NCBI RefSeq assembly: GCF_003013405.1
Contig: NZ_PXZL01000009.1
Span: forward strand, 1-64,000
Length of the DNA: 64,000 nucleotides
DNA from: Brevibacillus formosus
GTDB taxonomy: Bacteria > Bacillota > Bacilli > Brevibacillales > Brevibacillaceae
Direction: 5' to 3'
Below, piece by piece: positions 62,297 to 64,000 of this stretch (position 1 is its first letter; every line of letters starts with the position of its first letter). The notes under the pieces are model-generated. The model saw only the letters and a list, made by a program, of their open reading frames with translations. It was not told where the DNA came from and made no database searches. Both the position numbers and the translations under genes were made by a program.

Positions 62297-63496
62297 ATGG
62301 CAAAACAAGTTCATTATACGGTTGTCATCGTGGGAGCAGGCTCAGCCGGTATCTCTGTTGCTGCCCGTATCGTCCGGGCTTCCAAAAGGCTCAGGGGACA
62401 AGTCGCCATCATCGATCCCGCATCCAAGCATTATTATCAGCCTCTGTGGACATTAGTCGGAGGGGGCGCCGCGAAAAAGGAGGAATCCGAGCGTGACCTC
62501 TCCTCTCTCATTCCCGCAGGCGTCGATTTGATTTGCGATGCAGTCACCATGTTTCAACCAGAACAAAACACGCTCAGCACGAGGCAGGGGACCATCTTTT
62601 CCTATGACTACCTCGTTGTTGCTGCCGGTCTGCAACTAGATTGGGAGGGCGTAAAGGGTTTGAAAGATGCTGTTGGGAAGGACGGTGTTTGCAGCAATTA
62701 CTCATACCAAACGGTAGAAAGTACATGGGAAGCCATCCAGAGTTTTAAAGGCGGCTCTGCCATTTTTACGCACCCGAATTCACCCGTAAAATGCGGCGGA
62801 GCTCCTCAGAAAATCATGTATCTGGCCGATGACTACTTTCGCAAGTTACATGTTCGCAACCAGTCAGAGATCATTTTTGCATCAGCGAAGGGAAGTATTT
62901 TTGACGTTCCCACGTATGCCAATACCCTCAACAACGTCATTCGTCGCAAGAACATCGAAACGAGATACAAGCATAACCTGATGGAAGTGCGGGCAGATAC
63001 CAAGGAAGTCGTATTCGAGAATCTGGACACCAAAGAGCAGGTAGTATGGAAGTATGACATGCTTCATGTGACCCCTCCCATGAAAGCGCCCGATTTCATT
63101 GCAAACAGCGCATTGGCAGACACAGGAGGCTGGGTCGATGTCGATCCATTTACGCTTGCGCATAAAAGATACCCCACTATTTTCGGCATCGGCGATTGCA
63201 CGAATCTTCCCACGTCCAAAACCGGAGCTGCGATTCGCAAACAAGCGCCAGTTTTGGAGAAAAACCTGCTCGCACTGATCGATGGTACCCCTTTGGCTGC
63301 CAAGTACAACGGTTATACATCCTGCCCACTCGTAACAGGGTACAACAAACTGGTACTAGCCGAATTTGATTACAACCTGACGCCGTGTGAAACCTTTCCT
63401 TTTGACCAATCTAAAGAGAGGTTCAGTATGTACCTGTTGAAAAGAGAACTGCTTCCCATCCTTTATTGGAATGGCATGCTTAAAGGATTGATGTAA
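62297..63496 (+). CDS. Sulfide:quinone oxidoreductase-type flavoprotein
   Basis: FAD-dependent disulfide-reductase-fold enzyme of 399 residues, predicted to oxidise sulfide to polysulfide or persulfide and reduce quinone at the membrane. The N-terminal FAD motif is VVIVGAGSAGISVAAR. Redox cysteine candidates are Cys132, Cys166 in PVKCGGAPQK and Cys343 in TSCPLVTGYNKL; the FAD motif GIGDCTNLPTSKTGAA is typical of SQR. The ending LPILYWNGMLKGLM is a short membrane-binding tail. ATG 62297 follows AAGGAGG; the frame opens at 62246. The next genes are also sulfide-related. Confidence 0.87.
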   Translation: MAKQVHYTVVIVGAGSAGISVAARIVRASKRLRGQVAIIDPASKHYYQPLWTLVGGGAAKKEESERDLSSLIPAGVDLICDAVTMFQPEQNTLSTRQGTIFSYDYLVVAAGLQLDWEGVKGLKDAVGKDGVCSNYSYQTVESTWEAIQSFKGGSAIFTHPNSPVKCGGAPQKIMYLADDYFRKLHVRNQSEIIFASAKGSIFDVPTYANTLNNVIRRKNIETRYKHNLMEVRADTKEVVFENLDTKEQVVWKYDMLHVTPPMKAPDFIANSALADTGGWVDVDPFTLAHKRYPTIFGIGDCTNLPTSKTGAAIRKQAPVLEKNLLALIDGTPLAAKYNGYTSCPLVTGYNKLVLAEFDYNLTPCETFPFDQSKERFSMYLLKRELLPILYWNGMLKGLM

Positions 63497-63585
63497 GGAA
63501 GTTTTTAAAAGAAAGGGGGAGAAGCAGCTTTTGAACGACAGGAAGGTAGCGAGTAGATGGTCAACTGTCCCGTTTCTTTGTGTAA

Positions 63586-63757
63586 AAAGAATCGATAGAC
63601 GCCCTGTTCACCTTGCTTGATAAGCTGCCAAAGCTCGTTAAGTATGTCAGCGTTTTACAAGCTCATGAAAAAGCCCACCGTCCAAAAAACACTTCGTTTT
63701 ATCCAATCACTGCTCGAAGTACACGCGGAAAAATCAAACAAAAAACAGACCTGTTAA
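63586..63757 (+). pseudogene. Decayed DUF1641 gene
   Basis: Two short frames together resemble a DUF1641 protein, a family that commonly lies beside SQR genes. The first, 63586-63664, reads KESIDALFTLLDKLPKLVKY and on to LQAHE. The second, 63665-63757, is shifted and reads MKKPTVQKTLRFIQSLLEV before a stop. A Shine-Dalgarno site AAAGGGGGAG and a TTG at 63531 remain upstream, but that frame does not join the first segment. The gene therefore seems to have lost its N-terminus and reading frame. Confidence 0.6.
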
Positions 63758-63771
63758 AGGAGGAATGCACC

Positions 63772-64000
63772 ATGTTGTTGCGTTACTTTTATGATGAAAA
63801 GCTGGCCCATGCATCTTATCTGGTCGGCTGCCAAAAAACCGGGGAGGCGATTGTTATCGATCCTGCCCGCAATCTGGCTCCTTATTTTCAAGTCGCCAAA
63901 GCAGAGGGAGTTACCATTGTAGCCGCCACTGAAACACACATTCACGCTGATTTTGTATCTGGTGCCAGGGAACTGGGCGTAGCTCATCAGGCGAAGCTGT
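63772..64000 (+). CDS. Metallo-beta-lactamase-fold persulfide-dioxygenase-like protein, truncated by window edge
   Basis: The first 76 residues are visible. They match the start of ETHE1/CstB/BlhA-type proteins: MLLRYFYDEKLAHASYLVGC, then AIVIDPARNL and the metal-binding TETHIHADFVSG (HxHxD). CstB-type enzymes oxidise persulfides, often with rhodanese domains at the C-terminus; that part lies outside the window. AAAGGAGG precedes the ATG. Together with the SQR-type gene this forms a sulfide/persulfide detoxification unit. Confidence 0.85.
   Translation, partial: MLLRYFYDEKLAHASYLVGCQKTGEAIVIDPARNLAPYFQVAKAEGVTIVAATETHIHADFVSGARELGVAHQAKL

Noticed and set aside
1..64000. CRISPR arrays, tRNA or rRNA genes, insertion sequences, prophage
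   Set aside because: None could be recognised on either strand; the only large repeats are the homologous NRPS modules and the two paralogous ABC exporters.

Overview
The window looks like a chromosomal segment of a Brevibacillus (B. brevis group) strain. This is inferred mainly from the first 24 kb, the 3' part of a tyrocidine-type nonribosomal peptide synthetase operon, and from a Gram-positive background of strong Shine-Dalgarno sites, a sigma-H-like promoter, an SLH-domain protein, a Bacillus-type Zur operator and a YczE-family protein. No rRNA, tRNA, CRISPR array, insertion sequence or prophage was seen.

Region 1 (1-25.8 kb): the 5'-truncated giant gene tycC carries six elongation modules and a thioesterase. 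Specificity residues read directly from the adenylation domains give Asn, Gln, an atypical pocket where tyrocidine has Tyr, then Val, Orn and Leu. It is followed by two half-size ABC exporters (tycD, tycE), an Sfp-type phosphopantetheinyl transferase, a type II thioesterase (tycF) and, before the first clear terminator, a secreted lipase. Region 2 (25.9-31 kb): response regulator, ABC ATPase, permease, histidine kinase and a membrane-anchored serine hydrolase. This has the layout of a peptide-antibiotic sensing and detoxification unit, with an 11-bp-phased repeat before the transporter genes.

Region 3 (31-50.6 kb) is mixed. It holds two LysR regulators, each with a divergent partner (an alpha/beta hydrolase; a MOSC protein) and operator-like inverted repeats. 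It also holds an ECF sigma/anti-sigma pair downstream of an AcfC-like binding protein and a lipoprotein; an AT-rich orphan gene; and a serine hydrolase beside an M55 D-aminopeptidase. A two-component system lies divergent from an exported NlpC/P60 and SLH operon, with a phased direct repeat between them. A cupin protein, a triple-PAS sporulation-type kinase behind a sigma-H-like promoter, a YczE-family membrane protein and an MFS exporter complete the region.

Region 4 (50.7-60.3 kb) is the most striking part: a nine-gene operon in the order cntK-L-M-A-B-C-D-F-E, i.e. a complete staphylopine-like opine metallophore pathway. It encodes a histidine racemase, a nicotianamine-synthase-like enzyme, an opine dehydrogenase, a lipoprotein receptor, two permeases, two ATPases and an MFS exporter. 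It is preceded by a near-consensus sigma-A promoter and two Zur-box palindromes, so it is predicted to make, export and recapture a zinc-scavenging opine under zinc starvation.

Region 5 (60.3-64 kb): an NreB/NreC-like two-component system with one of the four expected cluster cysteines missing, then a sulfide:quinone-oxidoreductase-type flavoprotein, a decayed DUF1641 gene and the start of a persulfide-dioxygenase-like metallo-beta-lactamase-fold protein. Similar 16-bp palindromes precede the kinase and the flavoprotein genes, suggesting that the two-component system controls the sulfide module. All functions are predictions from sequence; no database search was run.
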